Assembly (NCBI GenBank): GCA_030950185.1
Contig: JAUZRU010000108.1
Location: 1-34,316, forward strand
Length of the DNA stretch: 34,316 bases
Direction of reading: 5' to 3'
Origin: Paracoccaceae bacterium
GTDB taxonomy: Bacteria; Pseudomonadota; Alphaproteobacteria; Rhodobacterales; Rhodobacteraceae
Every line of letters starts with the position of its first letter. Positions within the stretch are counted from its first letter, which is position 1. Position numbers and translations under genes: made by a program. The notes under the pieces were generated by a model, which was given only the letters and a program-made list of their open reading frames with translations, had not been told where the DNA came from and ran no database searches. Of the stretch, positions 17,595-25,326 are shown one piece after another.

Positions 17595-17921
17595 TCATCC
17601 CTGAAACCCCTTCCAGTCGGGCCGGCGCTTGCGGATATGGGCAAGGATTTCCTCGGGCGGTTCGGTCGTCTGAGCGGGATAGGTGCCGAATACCTCGAGC
17701 GTGTCGGTCGCGCGCGCCGCGTGGAACCATTTGCCGCAGCCATGAACGTGGCGCCAGCGCTCGAAATGCACGCCCTTGGGATTCTTGCGGGCAAACATGT
17801 AGTTTTCGAATTCCGTGTCGTCAGAGCCGGGGCCGGCCCGGCGGATATGGGCCTCCCCCCCGGGGGCGAGTTCGGTTTCGTCGGCATGGATGCCGCAATA
17901 CGGGCAGTGCAGGATCAGCAT
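17595..17921 (-). CDS. soxD: Sarcosine oxidase delta subunit
   Basis: A 108-residue zinc-binding subunit. The N-terminal HCPYCG gives Cys6 and Cys9, and VHFERWRHVHGCGKWF gives His58 or His60 and Cys62. This matches the Cys-Cys-His-Cys zinc site of known delta subunits. The RPDWKGF end and the TLEVFGTYPAQTTEPP segment are also typical. It sits 55 bases after soxB and before soxA, the standard B-D-A-G order. Its role is structural, holding the complex together. Confidence 0.95.
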   Translation of the reverse strand: MLILHCPYCGIHADETELAPGGEAHIRRAGPGSDDTEFENYMFARKNPKGVHFERWRHVHGCGKWFHAARATDTLEVFGTYPAQTTEPPEEILAHIRKRRPDWKGFQG

Positions 17922-17976
17922 GGGTTTGCGCCCCCGGCCAGTGTTGGAATCGAGTATTTATGCAAAGAAGAAACCA

Positions 17977-19224
17977 TCAATGCGCCACCCCCGCTGCCAC
18001 GCTTTCGTCGATGAAGCGTCCCTCGCGGAAACGTTCCATGCCGAAGGGGGCGGCCAGGTCGTCGGGTTCGCCGCGGGCCATGGTGGCGGCCATGGCCCAG
18101 CCGCTGCCGGGGATGGCCTTGAAGCCGCCGGTGCCCCAGCCGCAGTTGATGAAGCAGTTTTCCAGCGGCGTGCGCCCGATGATGGGCGAGCGATCCCCGG
18201 TCATGTCAACGATCCCGCCCCATTGGCGCAGCATCTTGAGGCGCGAGATGATGGGAAAGGTCTCGACCAGGGCGCGGACGGTTTCCTCGATGTGGTGAAA
18301 GCTGCCGCGCTGGGTATAGTTGTTGAACCCGTCGGCACCGCCGCCGATGACCAGCTCGCCCTTGTCGGACTGGCTGATATAGCCATGCACGGTATTGGCC
18401 ATGACCACGGTATCCAGCACCGGCTTGATCGGCTCGCTGACCAGCGCCTGCAGGGCGACGCTTTCGATGGGCAGGCGAAAGCCGGCCATCTCGGCCAGCT
18501 GCCCGGAATGCCCCGCGACGATGATGCCCAGCTTGTCGCAGCCGATCGTACCCCTGGTCGTTTCCACCCCGGTGACGCGGCCGCGCTCCTGCCGGATGGC
18601 GGTGACCTCGCATTGCTGGATGATGTCCATGCCCATATCGGAACAGGCGCGCGCATAGCCCCAGGCCACGGCATCGTGGCGGGCGGTGCCGCCGCGGGGC
18701 TGCCACAGCGCGCCGAGCACCGGATAGCGCGGCCCGTCGATTGCGATGATGGGGGCGATTTCCCTGACCTCGGCGGGCGAGATGAAGCGCGTCTCGACGC
18801 CTTGCAGGCGGTTGGCATGGGCCGTGCGCCGATAGCCGCGCACCTCGTGTTCGGTCTGGGCCAGCATCATCACGCCGCGGGGGCTGAACATGATGTTGTA
18901 GTTCAGATCCTGCGAAAGGGTTTCATACAGGCTGCGCGCCTTTTCATAGATCGCGGCGGATTCGTCCTGCAGATAGTTGGAGCGGATGATCGTGGTGTTG
19001 CGCCCCGTGTTGCCGCCCCCCAGCCAGCCCTTTTCAAGCACGGCCACATTGCGGATGCCGTGATTCCTGCCCAGGTAATAGGCCGTTGCCAGCCCGTGCC
19101 CGCCGGCGCCGATGATGATGACGTCATAGCGGGGTTTGGGCGCGGGGCTGCGCCAGGCGCGCTGCCAGCCGGTGTGATGGCGCAGCGCCTCGCGCGCGAT
19201 GGCAAATGCACTGTAGCGTTTCAT
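17977..19224 (-). CDS. soxB: Sarcosine oxidase beta subunit
   Basis: The catalytic flavoprotein subunit (415 residues from the ATG at 19224), which oxidatively demethylates sarcosine to glycine. The FAD dinucleotide motif DVIIIGAGGHGLATAYYL (residues 34-51) is followed by NTGRNTTIIRSNYL. GGTARHDAVAWGYARA contains His183, the probable covalent FMN attachment residue. The C-terminal part has GDRSPIIGRTPLENCFINCGWGTGGFKA, typical of DAO-family oxidases. The frame continues 28 codons upstream, but the start used here gives the conserved MKRYSAFAIAREAL beginning and has a GGGGGGTTTGGG purine-rich ribosome site. It is first in the soxBDAG operon. Confidence 0.97.
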   Translation of the reverse strand: MKRYSAFAIAREALRHHTGWQRAWRSPAPKPRYDVIIIGAGGHGLATAYYLGRNHGIRNVAVLEKGWLGGGNTGRNTTIIRSNYLQDESAAIYEKARSLYETLSQDLNYNIMFSPRGVMMLAQTEHEVRGYRRTAHANRLQGVETRFISPAEVREIAPIIAIDGPRYPVLGALWQPRGGTARHDAVAWGYARACSDMGMDIIQQCEVTAIRQERGRVTGVETTRGTIGCDKLGIIVAGHSGQLAEMAGFRLPIESVALQALVSEPIKPVLDTVVMANTVHGYISQSDKGELVIGGGADGFNNYTQRGSFHHIEETVRALVETFPIISRLKMLRQWGGIVDMTGDRSPIIGRTPLENCFINCGWGTGGFKAIPGSGWAMAATMARGEPDDLAAPFGMERFREGRFIDESVAAGVAH

Positions 19225-19504
19225 CCCAAACCCCCCGTTCGCGCCGCTGCGGGCACAAGGCAAGACTTGCAGGAAGCGATGCAGCCGGCAAGCCATTTCC
19301 ATATGCACCGGATGGGCCGGAATACCCCTTCGCTTTGCGTCATTTTCCGTGCCTTTCGCGACATCGGCCAGCTTGGCCCGCTCGCGCCGATGTGTTCGCC
19401 TGACAGGTCAATTGCGGCATCTTGGGGCTTTCACCGATGCAGGGGCTCGGATAGAAACAGGCGATCGGATCTGTTCCGATCGCGAAATCCAAGGGGTTCC
19501 ACGA
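19225..19504. promoter_or_regulatory. Divergent soxB-ccmI intergenic region
   Basis: 280 bases without a gene, which should hold promoters for the leftward sox operon and the rightward ccmI operon. I see no convincing -35/-10 pair on either strand. The one clear structure is the inverted repeat at 19461-19483, reported separately. An in-frame extension of ccmI to 19349 and of soxB to 19308 would shorten the gap, but neither added peptide looks like protein of its family. Confidence 0.4.
19461..19483. repeat. Perfect inverted repeat just upstream of ccmI
   Basis: Arms GCGATCGGA (19461-19469) and TCCGATCGC (19475-19483) with a five-base spacer end 21 bases before the ccmI start codon. In RNA this is a stable GC-rich stem directly before the AAGGGG ribosome site; in DNA it is a symmetric protein site. 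Either a translational or a transcriptional control element is possible. Confidence 0.6.
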
Positions 19505-20746
19505 ATGACATTCTGGCTGGTCGCACTGGGCATGACCATCGCAATAGCCCTGCTTGTATTGCTGCCGCTCATACGGGCGGGCGGGGTGCCGGACGATTCC
19601 GAGGTGGACCCCGACATGCAGGTCTATCGCGATCAGCTGGCCGAGGTTGACAATGATCTGGCACGGGGGGTGATCTCCGAAGACGAGGCGCAGCGCATCC
19701 GGACCGAGGTTGCCCGCCGCCTGCTTGAGGCTGACAAGGCCGCCGCACAGCGGCGCGGCTTTCGCAGGGCCCCCAGGGCCGTCAATATCGCCGTCACGGT
19801 CGTGGGTATCGCTGTCGTACTTGGCGGGTCGGCAGCCCTGTACCGCTGGGTTGGCTCTCCGGGCTATCCCGATCTGCCGCTTGCCAAGCGCGACGCCATA
19901 TTGGCAGAACAAAGCGCCAATCGCCCGACGCAAGAGGAAATCGAGTCCCAGGTCAGCCGGACGAATCCGGCTTTGGACAAGATCGACCCGAAATATGTTG
20001 CCCTCGTCGAAAAACTGCGCAAGGCCGTTGCAAGGCGCCCGAACGACCTGCGCGGGCAAGAGCTGCTGACACAGCACGAGGCCCGGCTTGGCAATTTCAT
20101 CGCCGCACACAAGGCCAAGGCACGGGTCATATCCATCAAGGGCAAGGATGCGACTGCCGACGACTATGCCGATCTGGCCGAACTGATGATCGTCGCCGCC
20201 AACGGATATGTTTCGCCCAAGGCCGAGCAGGCACTTGCAGATGCCCTGAAACGCGACCCCCGCAACCCGCGCGCGCGCTACTATTCGGGGCTCTTCTTCC
20301 TGCAGACCGACCGCCCCGACAAGACATATGCGCTGTGGAGTGCCCTCCTCGACGAAGGACCGCCCAACGCCCCCTGGATCAGGCCGATCCGCGCACAGAT
20401 TGCCGAAGTGGCGCGATTGGCCGGCATTCGCCCGCCGATTTCAAAGGCCCCGTTTGCAGGTGGTGCGCCCGGCCCCACGGCCGAGCAGATGCAGGCCGCA
20501 AGCCAGATGAGCGCATCCGACCGTCAGGCCATGATCAAATCGATGGTGGGCCGGCTTTCGGACCGGCTGGCATCCGAAGGCGGCACGCCGGCCGAATGGG
20601 TGCGCCTCATCAGGGCCTATGGGGTTCTGGGCGACAAGGACAAGGCCGCGCAGGCGTTCAAGGACGCCACCGCCGCCTATGGGCAGGACAGCGCCGCGAT
20701 GCAACAGATCAAGGCCGCCGCACAGGGGGCCGGGGTCGCCGAGTGA
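19505..20746 (+). CDS. ccmI: Cytochrome c biogenesis protein CcmI
   Basis: A 413-residue membrane protein that presents apocytochrome c to the heme-ligation complex CcmFH. Two membrane helices bracket the CcmI-1 domain: about residues 2-23 (TFWLVALGMTIAIALLVLLP) and about 95-117 (VNIAVTVVGIAVVLGGSAAL). Between them lies the cytoplasmic segment with VYRDQLAEVDNDLARGVISEDEA, typical of the family. The periplasmic C-terminal half is TPR-like (KRDPRNPRARYYSGLFFLQ, ALYxxLLDEGP-type repeats). The ATG at 19505 gives the canonical membrane-first N-terminus. The stop overlaps ruvX by four bases. No other ccm genes are nearby. Confidence 0.93.
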   Translation: MTFWLVALGMTIAIALLVLLPLIRAGGVPDDSEVDPDMQVYRDQLAEVDNDLARGVISEDEAQRIRTEVARRLLEADKAAAQRRGFRRAPRAVNIAVTVVGIAVVLGGSAALYRWVGSPGYPDLPLAKRDAILAEQSANRPTQEEIESQVSRTNPALDKIDPKYVALVEKLRKAVARRPNDLRGQELLTQHEARLGNFIAAHKAKARVISIKGKDATADDYADLAELMIVAANGYVSPKAEQALADALKRDPRNPRARYYSGLFFLQTDRPDKTYALWSALLDEGPPNAPWIRPIRAQIAEVARLAGIRPPISKAPFAGGAPGPTAEQMQAASQMSASDRQAMIKSMVGRLSDRLASEGGTPAEWVRLIRAYGVLGDKDKAAQAFKDATAAYGQDSAAMQQIKAAAQGAGVAE

Positions 20747-21228
20747 GCGATATCTTCGACGATATTGGCGGTTTCTCGGCAGCGCTGCCTGCCGCCACGC
20801 CGCTGATCGGGCTGGATCTTGGCACCAAGACCATCGGGGTTGCCATATCCGACAGCCTGCTGTCGGTGGCAACGCCTCTGGAAACCATCCGGCGCAAGAA
20901 GTTCACGCAGGATGCGCAGCGGTTGAAGGAAATCATCGAGGGGCGCAGCGTCGGCGGTATCGTGCTGGGGCTGCCCCGCAACATGGATGGGTCCGAAGGG
21001 CCGCGCGCGCAGTCAACGCGGGCTTTTGCGCGCAACCTTTCGCGCATTGTCGCACAACCCATCTGTTTCTGGGATGAACGCCTGTCCACGGTCGCGGCCG
21101 AGCGCGCGCTGCTTGAGGCCGACACCTCGCGACGGCGGCGCGCCGAGGTGATCGACCATGTCGCCGCGGCCTATATCCTGCAAGGCGTGCTTGACCGGCT
21201 GGCACATATGCGGATCACAGGCGCATGA
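20743..21228 (+). CDS. ruvX: Holliday junction resolvase-like protein RuvX (YqgF)
   Basis: A 161-residue RNase H-fold nuclease implicated in 16S rRNA 5'-end maturation and possibly recombination. LIGLDLGTKTIGVAISD carries the first catalytic Asp (Asp25), VLGLPRNMDGSEGPRA is the family signature, FWDERLSTVAAERAL the second acidic motif and EVIDHVAAAYILQ the last. The start is the GTG at 20743, overlapping the ccmI stop by four bases, and its own stop overlaps the next ATG by four bases. The N-terminal extension SDIFDDIGGFSAALP before the first strand is common in alphaproteobacterial members. Confidence 0.94.
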   Translation: MSDIFDDIGGFSAALPAATPLIGLDLGTKTIGVAISDSLLSVATPLETIRRKKFTQDAQRLKEIIEGRSVGGIVLGLPRNMDGSEGPRAQSTRAFARNLSRIVAQPICFWDERLSTVAAERALLEADTSRRRRAEVIDHVAAAYILQGVLDRLAHMRITGA

Positions 21229-21464
21229 ACAACGATATCTGGAACCGCGACGAAATCGAAAGCCCCTGCGTCAGGGTCTGCGTGATCGACGAGCGCGAAG
21301 ACCTGTGCATCGGCTGTCTGCGCACGCGTGCCGAAATTGCCGGCTGGTCGCGGATGACTGCCGAAAGGCGGCGGGAAATCATGGATGCCCTGCCCGCGCG
21401 CAAGCCGCGCCTGCATCGGCGGCGCGGCGGACGTGCAGCGCGTGTGCCCAACATGAAAAGCTGA
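21225..21464 (+). CDS. DUF1289 domain protein
   Basis: A 79-residue small protein with two cysteine pairs (SPCVRVCVIDEREDLCIGC, residues 13-31) that suggest a metal or Fe-S site. The GCLRTRAEIAGWSRMTAERR signature and a very basic C-terminal tail (KPRLHRRRGGRAARV) follow. The function of the family is unknown. It overlaps ruvX by four bases and is the last gene of the ccmI-ruvX unit. It ends 21 bases from the convergent permease gene. Confidence 0.88.
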   Translation: MNNDIWNRDEIESPCVRVCVIDEREDLCIGCLRTRAEIAGWSRMTAERRREIMDALPARKPRLHRRRGGRAARVPNMKS

Positions 21465-21485
21465 ACCAACAGCGGCCCTGCGCAG

Positions 21486-22310
21486 TCACCCCCACATTGC
21501 CTTGCGCAGCATGTTCAGCGCCATCACCATGATAAAGACGGCAAACAGCCTTTTCAGCGGCTTGGGATCCATCGAATGGGCCAGCCGCACGCCCAGGGGC
21601 GCCGTCAGCAGCGTCATGGATATCACGATCACGAAAGCCACCAGATTGACATAGCCCAGCTGAAACGGCGGCAGCCCCTGCGCCGGTGGCGCGCCCAGCA
21701 GGAAACCGACGACAGAAGGCACCGCGATGATCACCCCGAACCCCGCGGCGGTGGCCACCGCGCGGTGGATCGGCACGCCATAGAGGCTCATCAACGGCAC
21801 GCCGAACGAGCCGCCGCCAATGCCCATCAGCACCGACAGAAAACCGATGATCGGCGACATCACCGCGCGCCTGACACCGCCCGGCATGTGATCGCCCAGC
21901 CGCCAATCGGCCCGTCCGAAGGCAAGATACAGGCCGATGATCAGCCCCAGCACCCCGAACACCACCATCAGCGCCGCCGAACGCAGCGCCGTGGTCGCCA
22001 ACATGCCGGCCACCGCCCCCAGCCCGATCCCCGGCGCCCAACCGCGCAATATGGCCCAGTCAACCGCCCCCTTGCGATTATGGCTGAGAACCGAGCGCAC
22101 CGAGGTAAAGACGATGGTCGCAAGCGAGGTCGCCAGACAGATCTGCATCAATGCCGGGCTGTCATAACCCAGCCCGGAAAAGGCAAAATAGAACGCCGGC
22201 ACCAGAATGATCCCGCCGCCCACGCCCAGCAGCCCGGCAACCACGCCGGCAAATGCCCCGATCGCCAGCAGCAGCGCCAGCATCATCAGCAAGGTGTTTG
22301 TATCGGTCAT
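21486..22310 (-). CDS. TauE/SafE-family sulfite exporter-like permease
   Basis: A 274-residue polytopic inner-membrane protein with about eight hydrophobic segments in two related halves. The first helix (LLMMLALLLAIGAFAGVVAGLLGVGGGIILVPAF) contains the GxxxGxxGVGGG motif. The second half repeats it as SVLMGIGGGSFGVPLMSLYG. Relatives export sulfite, sulfoacetate or other organosulfonates, but the substrate cannot be told from sequence, and no sulfur genes lie alongside. It is 47 bases downstream of dusA on the same strand. That gap has a direct repeat of GCGAATCCCCCCG-like sequence. Confidence 0.9.
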   Translation of the reverse strand: MTDTNTLLMMLALLLAIGAFAGVVAGLLGVGGGIILVPAFYFAFSGLGYDSPALMQICLATSLATIVFTSVRSVLSHNRKGAVDWAILRGWAPGIGLGAVAGMLATTALRSAALMVVFGVLGLIIGLYLAFGRADWRLGDHMPGGVRRAVMSPIIGFLSVLMGIGGGSFGVPLMSLYGVPIHRAVATAAGFGVIIAVPSVVGFLLGAPPAQGLPPFQLGYVNLVAFVIVISMTLLTAPLGVRLAHSMDPKPLKRLFAVFIMVMALNMLRKAMWG

Positions 22311-22357
22311 GTCGAATCCCCCCGGGCGAATCCCCCCGCCCCTTTCCCGGCATCAGC

Positions 22358-23374
22358 TCACGAAGCGGCCCTGCTGTGCAAGTCTCCGATCGCGCCAAGC
22401 GCGCGCAGCACCAGTTCGGGCCCTGCGCCCGGCTTGTGCGCCCCTTCCGACAGGATGCGCCGCCAGCGCCGCGCACCGGGCCGGCCGGCAAACAGCCCCA
22501 GCATGTGCCGCGTGATCTGGTTCAGCCGCCCTCCCGCCGCAAGATGCGCCTCGATATAGGGCAGCATGGCCAGTACCGCCTGTTCGCCAGTGCGCTCGTC
22601 GCCCTGCCCGAAGATGCGCCCGTCGGCCTGGCCCAACACGGAAACCGGGTCATGATAGGCCGCGCGCCCGATCATGGCGCCATCAAGGCCGCTTGCCAGA
22701 AACCCCTCGACCTGTGTCAGCGAGGTGATGCCACCATTGATGATGATTTCCAGATCGGGAAATTCCCGTTTCATTGCCACGACCAATTCGTGATCAAGCG
22801 GTGGCACCTCGCGGTTGTCCCTGGGCGACAAGCCTTGCAACCACGCCTTGCGGGCATGGATCGTCACGCTTTCCACGCCGGCTGCGCGGATGGTTTCAAG
22901 AAAGGCGGGCAGGATCTCGCCCGGTTCCTGGTCATCGACGCCGATACGACATTTGACGGTGATTTCGATGTCGCCCGATGCCTCGATCATCGCGGCCACG
23001 CAATCGGCCACAAGAGAGGGGGTTTTCATCAGCACCGCGCCAAAGGCCCCCGACTGCACCCGGTCCGACGGGCAGCCCACATTCAGGTTGATCTCGTCAA
23101 CACCGAAGGGCGCGGCGATCTGCACCGCACGCGCCAGCAATTCGGGATCAGAGCCGCCAAGCTGCAGGGCCAGCGGGTGTTCGTCAGGGTGATATGCCAG
23201 CAGATGTTGGGCATCGCCATGCACCAGGGCCGCCGCTGTGACCATCTCGGTATATAGCAGGGCATTCCTGCTGAGCTGCCGGTGCAGATAGCGGCAGTGG
23301 CGGTCGGTCCACTCCATCATCGGGGCGACAGAAAGGCGCCGGTCGGGGCGTGTTGTCGGGCGGGTCTGCTTCAT
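22358..23374 (-). CDS. dusA: tRNA-dihydrouridine(20/20a) synthase
   Basis: A 338-residue FMN- and NADPH-dependent enzyme that reduces uridines 20 and 20a in the tRNA D-loop. It begins with LSVAPMMEWTDRHCRYLHRQ, the DusA-type FMN-binding start. INLNVGCPSDRVQSGAFGA contains the catalytic Cys, and VTIHARKAWLQGLSPRDNREVPPL is diagnostic of the DusA subgroup. EIIINGGITSLTQV and GAMIGRAAYHDP complete the barrel. The start at 23374 has no strong ribosome site. It is divergent from the Tat-exported MBL gene. Confidence 0.95.
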   Translation of the reverse strand: MKQTRPTTRPDRRLSVAPMMEWTDRHCRYLHRQLSRNALLYTEMVTAAALVHGDAQHLLAYHPDEHPLALQLGGSDPELLARAVQIAAPFGVDEINLNVGCPSDRVQSGAFGAVLMKTPSLVADCVAAMIEASGDIEITVKCRIGVDDQEPGEILPAFLETIRAAGVESVTIHARKAWLQGLSPRDNREVPPLDHELVVAMKREFPDLEIIINGGITSLTQVEGFLASGLDGAMIGRAAYHDPVSVLGQADGRIFGQGDERTGEQAVLAMLPYIEAHLAAGGRLNQITRHMLGLFAGRPGARRWRRILSEGAHKPGAGPELVLRALGAIGDLHSRAAS

Positions 23375-23452
23375 GGGACATGCAGATACGCCATGGACAG
23401 GGCAATTTACAGGGCTTGCGGGGAATCACCTGTTCAAATTCGTTATTTTGAA

Positions 23453-23458
23453 TATAAT
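23453..23458 (+). promoter_or_regulatory. Probable -10 box for the exported MBL-fold gene
   Basis: A perfect TATAAT lies 29 bases before the start at 23488, in an AT-rich patch unusual for this genome. The best -35 candidate (TGTTCA at 23431-23436, 16-base spacing) is weak. An inverted repeat TTCAAA/TTTGAA (23433-23438 and 23447-23452) fills the space upstream and could bind an activator or repressor. Confidence 0.5.
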
Positions 23459-23487
23459 ATCCCTGAACGCAACCGAAAGGCCCCGAA

Positions 23488-24462
23488 ATGTCGTCATTCA
23501 AGCCAAGCCGCCGCAACCTGCTGCAAATGGCCGCCGCCGCCCCTGCCTTTGCCCTGCCTGCAACCGGGGCACGCGCCAAGCTGTCGGCGCCTGCGGCAGC
23601 GCAGCCCGCATATCACAGGTTCACCGTGGGGGACGCGCGGATCACCATCGTTTCCGATGGCTATCTCGGCCTGTCCGCATCCGGTCTGGGGGTCGAGACC
23701 GAACCGGCGGAAGTCACCGCTTTCCTTGAGGCGCATTACCTTTCGACAACGCAGAACTATGCCCACACCAACCACGTCATCATCGAGACCGCTGATGCAA
23801 AGGTGTTGATCGATGTCGGGTCAGGCGCACGGTTTCTTGACACCGCGGGCCGGCTGATGGCCAATATGGAAACCGCCGGAATCGACCCCGCCAGCATTAC
23901 CCATGTGGTCATTACGCACGCCCATCCCGATCATGTCTGGGGCATTCGCGACGATTTCGACGAGGTCATCCTGCCGGATGCCGAATTCATCATCGGCACC
24001 GACGAATATGCCTGGTGGACAGCGCCCGGGCGCGTCTCGCAAGTGCCCGAAAGCCTGCAACAATTCGTGGTGGGCGCCGTCAATTCGCTGACCGCCGAGG
24101 GGCTGGAATGGACGATGGGCAAGGACGGCCACGAGGTTGTGCCCGGCGTCAGGCTGTTTGCCACCTATGGCCACAGTCCCGGCCATATGAGCGTGATGGT
24201 CGAAAGCAATGGAAACCAGCTGCTGGTGCTGGGCGACAGCATGAACCACGCCTATATCAGCTTTGAACGCCCTGAATGGCTGTCAGGTTTCGACATGGAA
24301 CCCGAGCAGACAATCAAGACCCGCCTGCGCCTGCTGGACATGGCCGCAACCGACCGCATTCCGGTGGTTGGCTATCACTTTCCGTTCCCCGGTGTCGGCC
24401 ATGTGATGCGCGACGGCAGCGCCTATCGCTTTGTCCCGGCACTGTGGCGCTGGGAGGGCTGA
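23488..24462 (+). CDS. Exported MBL-fold metallo-hydrolase (Tat signal)
   Basis: A 324-residue metallo-beta-lactamase-fold hydrolase. The N-terminus has a twin-arginine signal (SRRNLLQMAAAAPAFALP, residues 7-24) with a likely cleavage after ARA, so it is folded in the cytoplasm with its metals and exported. The zinc motif ITHAHPDHVWG has His144, His146, Asp148 and His149. GHSPGHMSVM and LGDSMNHA supply the other ligands. The general type includes lactonases, quorum-quenching enzymes and other hydrolases; the substrate is not evident. A GAAAGG ribosome site precedes the ATG. It stands alone between the divergent dusA and the basic lipoprotein gene, which has its own promoter. Confidence 0.88.
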   Translation: MSSFKPSRRNLLQMAAAAPAFALPATGARAKLSAPAAAQPAYHRFTVGDARITIVSDGYLGLSASGLGVETEPAEVTAFLEAHYLSTTQNYAHTNHVIIETADAKVLIDVGSGARFLDTAGRLMANMETAGIDPASITHVVITHAHPDHVWGIRDDFDEVILPDAEFIIGTDEYAWWTAPGRVSQVPESLQQFVVGAVNSLTAEGLEWTMGKDGHEVVPGVRLFATYGHSPGHMSVMVESNGNQLLVLGDSMNHAYISFERPEWLSGFDMEPEQTIKTRLRLLDMAATDRIPVVGYHFPFPGVGHVMRDGSAYRFVPALWRWEG

Positions 24463-24544
24463 GGCGCCTGTCCAATCCGAAAAGACGCCCGGGCATCCCC
24501 AAAACCTGCACTGCGGGACAGCAACACCGACAGACCGCCCGAAC

Positions 24545-24574
24545 TTGACAAGATGTCGGCGGGCATTGTCTAAT
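24545..24574 (+). promoter_or_regulatory. Sigma-70 promoter for the basic lipoprotein gene
   Basis: A perfect -35 TTGACA (24545-24550) and a -10 TCTAAT (24569-24574, 5 of 6) are 18 bases apart. Transcription would start near 24581, leaving a ~70-base leader. The leader contains a tandem GTTACAAGTTACAA (24622-24635) that runs directly into a strong AAGGAG ribosome site (24634-24639), nine bases before the ATG. Confidence 0.6.
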
Positions 24575-24648
24575 GTCGCCCGATTAAGCTTGCCGCACCG
24601 GGAAACCAGATTGAAAAACAGGTTACAAGTTACAAGGAGAATTTCATC

Positions 24649-25287
24649 ATGCTTTCTACGCGCACTGACAGTCTCAGCCGGAGGTCTTTGTTGCAAACCG
24701 GTGCGGCCGCCGCGCTGATCGCCGCAGTCCCGTCAAGGCTTTCTGCCTGCGAAGACTGTTTCGACCCGCTCAAATCCACGCCCAAGACCGCCGGGAAGAA
24801 AAAGGCGAAAAAGTACGACCCGTGGGAATGTGCGCGCCTGACGGCGAAGTTGAGCAGGGACAATCGCTCACTCGGCAAAATTTTCGCAAAGAAACGCAGG
24901 TTATCCAGGCAAATGGATCAACTTCTCGGCGATCGGGATCTCCTGAAACCGCAACAGAAGCGCGATCAGTTGATGGTAAGAAATCTGTCCAGACTCGCTC
25001 GTGCCGGCATAAGATATTATGACATACAGTCGGGGAAACCCGTTGCCTCTGACCGTGCGTTCGGAATTTCCGTAAAGAAGAGTCTCTCTGCTTTCAAAGC
25101 CAGGGTAAATGCCAGAAATTACGAAATTATTAAACTTGAAATGAAGTTTATAGATACCCTGAATGAGAATAAGGCATTAACCTTGAAAGTCTTTGCCTTG
25201 AAGAAAAGCATGAGGCGCACGATCCGCGGCCTCAAAAAACGTGGCTGCTCTTATCAAAATCCTAGCAACCTGCGACGGGCGCGCTGA
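24649..25287 (+). CDS. Unknown basic Tat-dependent lipoprotein
   Basis: A 212-residue protein I do not recognise. Residues 10-34 read as a Tat signal (SRRSLLQ, then an Ala-rich core) ending in the lipobox LSAC. Cys34 could therefore be lipidated and the protein membrane-anchored outside the cytoplasm. A second Cys at 37 follows in CEDC. The mature part is strongly Lys/Arg-rich (KKKAKKYD, KKSMRRTIRGLKKRG) with long predicted helices and heptad-like hydrophobics around residues 130-190, suggesting coiled coils. Base composition drops sharply: about 35% GC in 25081-25200 by hand count, against roughly 65-70% nearby. This points to recent acquisition or a fast-evolving orphan. It has its own good promoter and ribosome site, so it is likely expressed. 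Confidence 0.75.
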   Translation: MLSTRTDSLSRRSLLQTGAAAALIAAVPSRLSACEDCFDPLKSTPKTAGKKKAKKYDPWECARLTAKLSRDNRSLGKIFAKKRRLSRQMDQLLGDRDLLKPQQKRDQLMVRNLSRLARAGIRYYDIQSGKPVASDRAFGISVKKSLSAFKARVNARNYEIIKLEMKFIDTLNENKALTLKVFALKKSMRRTIRGLKKRGCSYQNPSNLRRAR

Positions 25288-25326
25288 CCCCGCGCGGCGG
25301 CGAGCAGGGAACAGGTTCCGACACCC

